Source: Oscillospiraceae bacterium
GTDB lineage: Bacteria; Bacillota; Clostridia; Oscillospirales; Oscillospiraceae
Length of the DNA: 61,790 nt
Assembly (NCBI GenBank): GCA_022800525.1
Contig: JAAWQM010000010.1
Location: forward strand, 1-61,790
Direction of reading: 5' to 3'
Part shown: positions 61,285-61,790 of the stretch, in pieces
How positions within the stretch are numbered: position 1 is the stretch's first letter
How the letters are laid out: each line of letters opens with the position of its first letter
The notes under the pieces: generated by a model
Seen by the model: only the letters and a program-made list of their open reading frames with translations
Told to the model about the DNA's origin: nothing
The model's database searches: none
Made by a program: the position numbers and the translations under genes

Positions 61285-61790
61285 ATGAGAAATTTTGTCC
61301 GATTTGACAAGGTAAAGAAGACCTACCGCATGGGCGAGGTGGAGATCCAGGCCCTGCGGGACGCCACCTTCACAGTAGAAAAGGGCGAGCTGTGTGTCAT
61401 TGTCGGCCCCAGCGGCGCGGGCAAGACCACCCTGCTGAACATTCTGGGCGGCATGGACACCCTCACCGAGGGCCGGGTGTTCCTGGGAGACGATGAGATA
61501 TCCGCCTACACCCCCAGGCAGCTCACCGCGTACCGCCGCCACGACATCGGCTTCGTGTTCCAGTTCTACAATCTGGTGCCCAACCTCACCGCCCTGGAGA
61601 ACGTGGAGCTGGCCGCCCAGATCTGCAAGGATCCCATGGACGCCGCAGAGGTGCTGCGCTCCGTAGGGCTGGAGGGGCGCATGTCCAATTTCCCCGCCCA
61701 GCTCTCCGGCGGCGAACAGCAGCGGGTCGCCATCGCCCGGGCGTTGGCGAAGAACCCCAAGCTGCTGCTGTGCGACGAGCCCACCGGCGC
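61285..61790 (+). CDS. ABC transporter ATP-binding protein, MacB/LolD type, C-terminus missing
   Basis: The first 168 residues of an ABC ATPase cut by the window edge. Walker A is [10 protein letters not shown]-loop [20 protein letters not shown], signature [19 protein letters not shown] and Walker [10 protein letters not shown]. The [14 protein letters not shown] wording is typical of the MacB/LolD/BceA-like family acting with FtsX-type permeases; the permease should lie to the right. GGAG precedes the ATG. Confidence 0.93.
   Translation, partial: MRNFVRFDKVKKTYRMGEVEIQALRDATFTVEKGELCVIVGPSGAGKTTLLNILGGMDTLTEGRVFLGDDEISAYTPRQLTAYRRHDIGFVFQFYNLVPNLTALENVELAAQICKDPMDAAEVLRSVGLEGRMSNFPAQLSGGEQQRVAIARALAKNPKLLLCDEPTG

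Overview
The window looks like chromosomal DNA from a high-GC member of the Clostridia, most like the Oscillospiraceae. Supporting features are an IspH-S1 fusion, a GerW/YtfJ sporulation protein, an ECF transporter, a T-box leader, ClpE with a zinc finger and a ylxM-ffh-rpsP-khpA block. The species assignment is inference. No tRNA, rRNA or CRISPR array is visible.

Layout. 1-10.9 kb (minus): the start of rpmE, then one colinear run from a promoter at 10.87 kb to a terminator at 0.2 kb: site-2 protease, scpA, scpB, DUF2953, ytfJ, D,D-carboxypeptidase, rluB, an RpiR regulator, a BaiN-like flavoprotein, cmk, plsC and ispH-rpsA. Two related palindromes sit in gaps of this run. 11-15 kb: a VTT membrane protein with a glycosyltransferase, then a serine recombinase whose 5' end is frameshifted. 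15-24.6 kb (minus): clpE, cvpA, DUF5711, truA, ecfT/A2/A1, an acetyltransferase and an rRNA methyltransferase. 24.7-30.5 kb (plus): ylxM-ffh-rpsP-khpA and rimM-trmD, split by a reverse-strand MerR gene, then a membrane-tailed XRE regulator. 30.5-37.6 kb: a GH13 glycosidase and MATE exporter opposite an AraC regulator, tyrS under a Tyr T-box, and a degenerate phosphoribosyltransferase-like gene.

37.7-42.6 kb (minus): a vancomycin-resistance-like cluster. VanR and VanS precede a VanG-type D-Ala-D-Ser ligase, a hexapeptide acetyltransferase and a soluble Ala/Ser racemase. No VanXY/VanY peptidase is present here. Paired 11-bp direct repeats lie upstream of vanR and of the ligase and are probable VanR operators. 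42.7-48 kb (plus): a LytTR response regulator, a soluble GHKL kinase and two ABC exporter half-transporters; two LytTR-type boxes exactly 21 bp apart precede the ABC pair. 48-53.3 kb: remains of a second LytTR/GHKL system, a SulP transporter and a YgiQ radical SAM protein. 53.4-60.9 kb (minus): an aromatic amino acid operon, aroF-tyrA-methyltransferase-aroB-aroA-aroC-pheA, preceded by a 20-residue leader peptide containing Tyr-Phe-Tyr-Phe-Thr-Phe and a terminator, i.e. apparent ribosome-mediated attenuation. The window ends inside a MacB-type ABC ATPase gene.

The strongest leads are regulatory: the attenuator, the VanR-like repeats, the LytTR boxes, the T-box and the paired palindromes. All readings were made by eye, without database searches.
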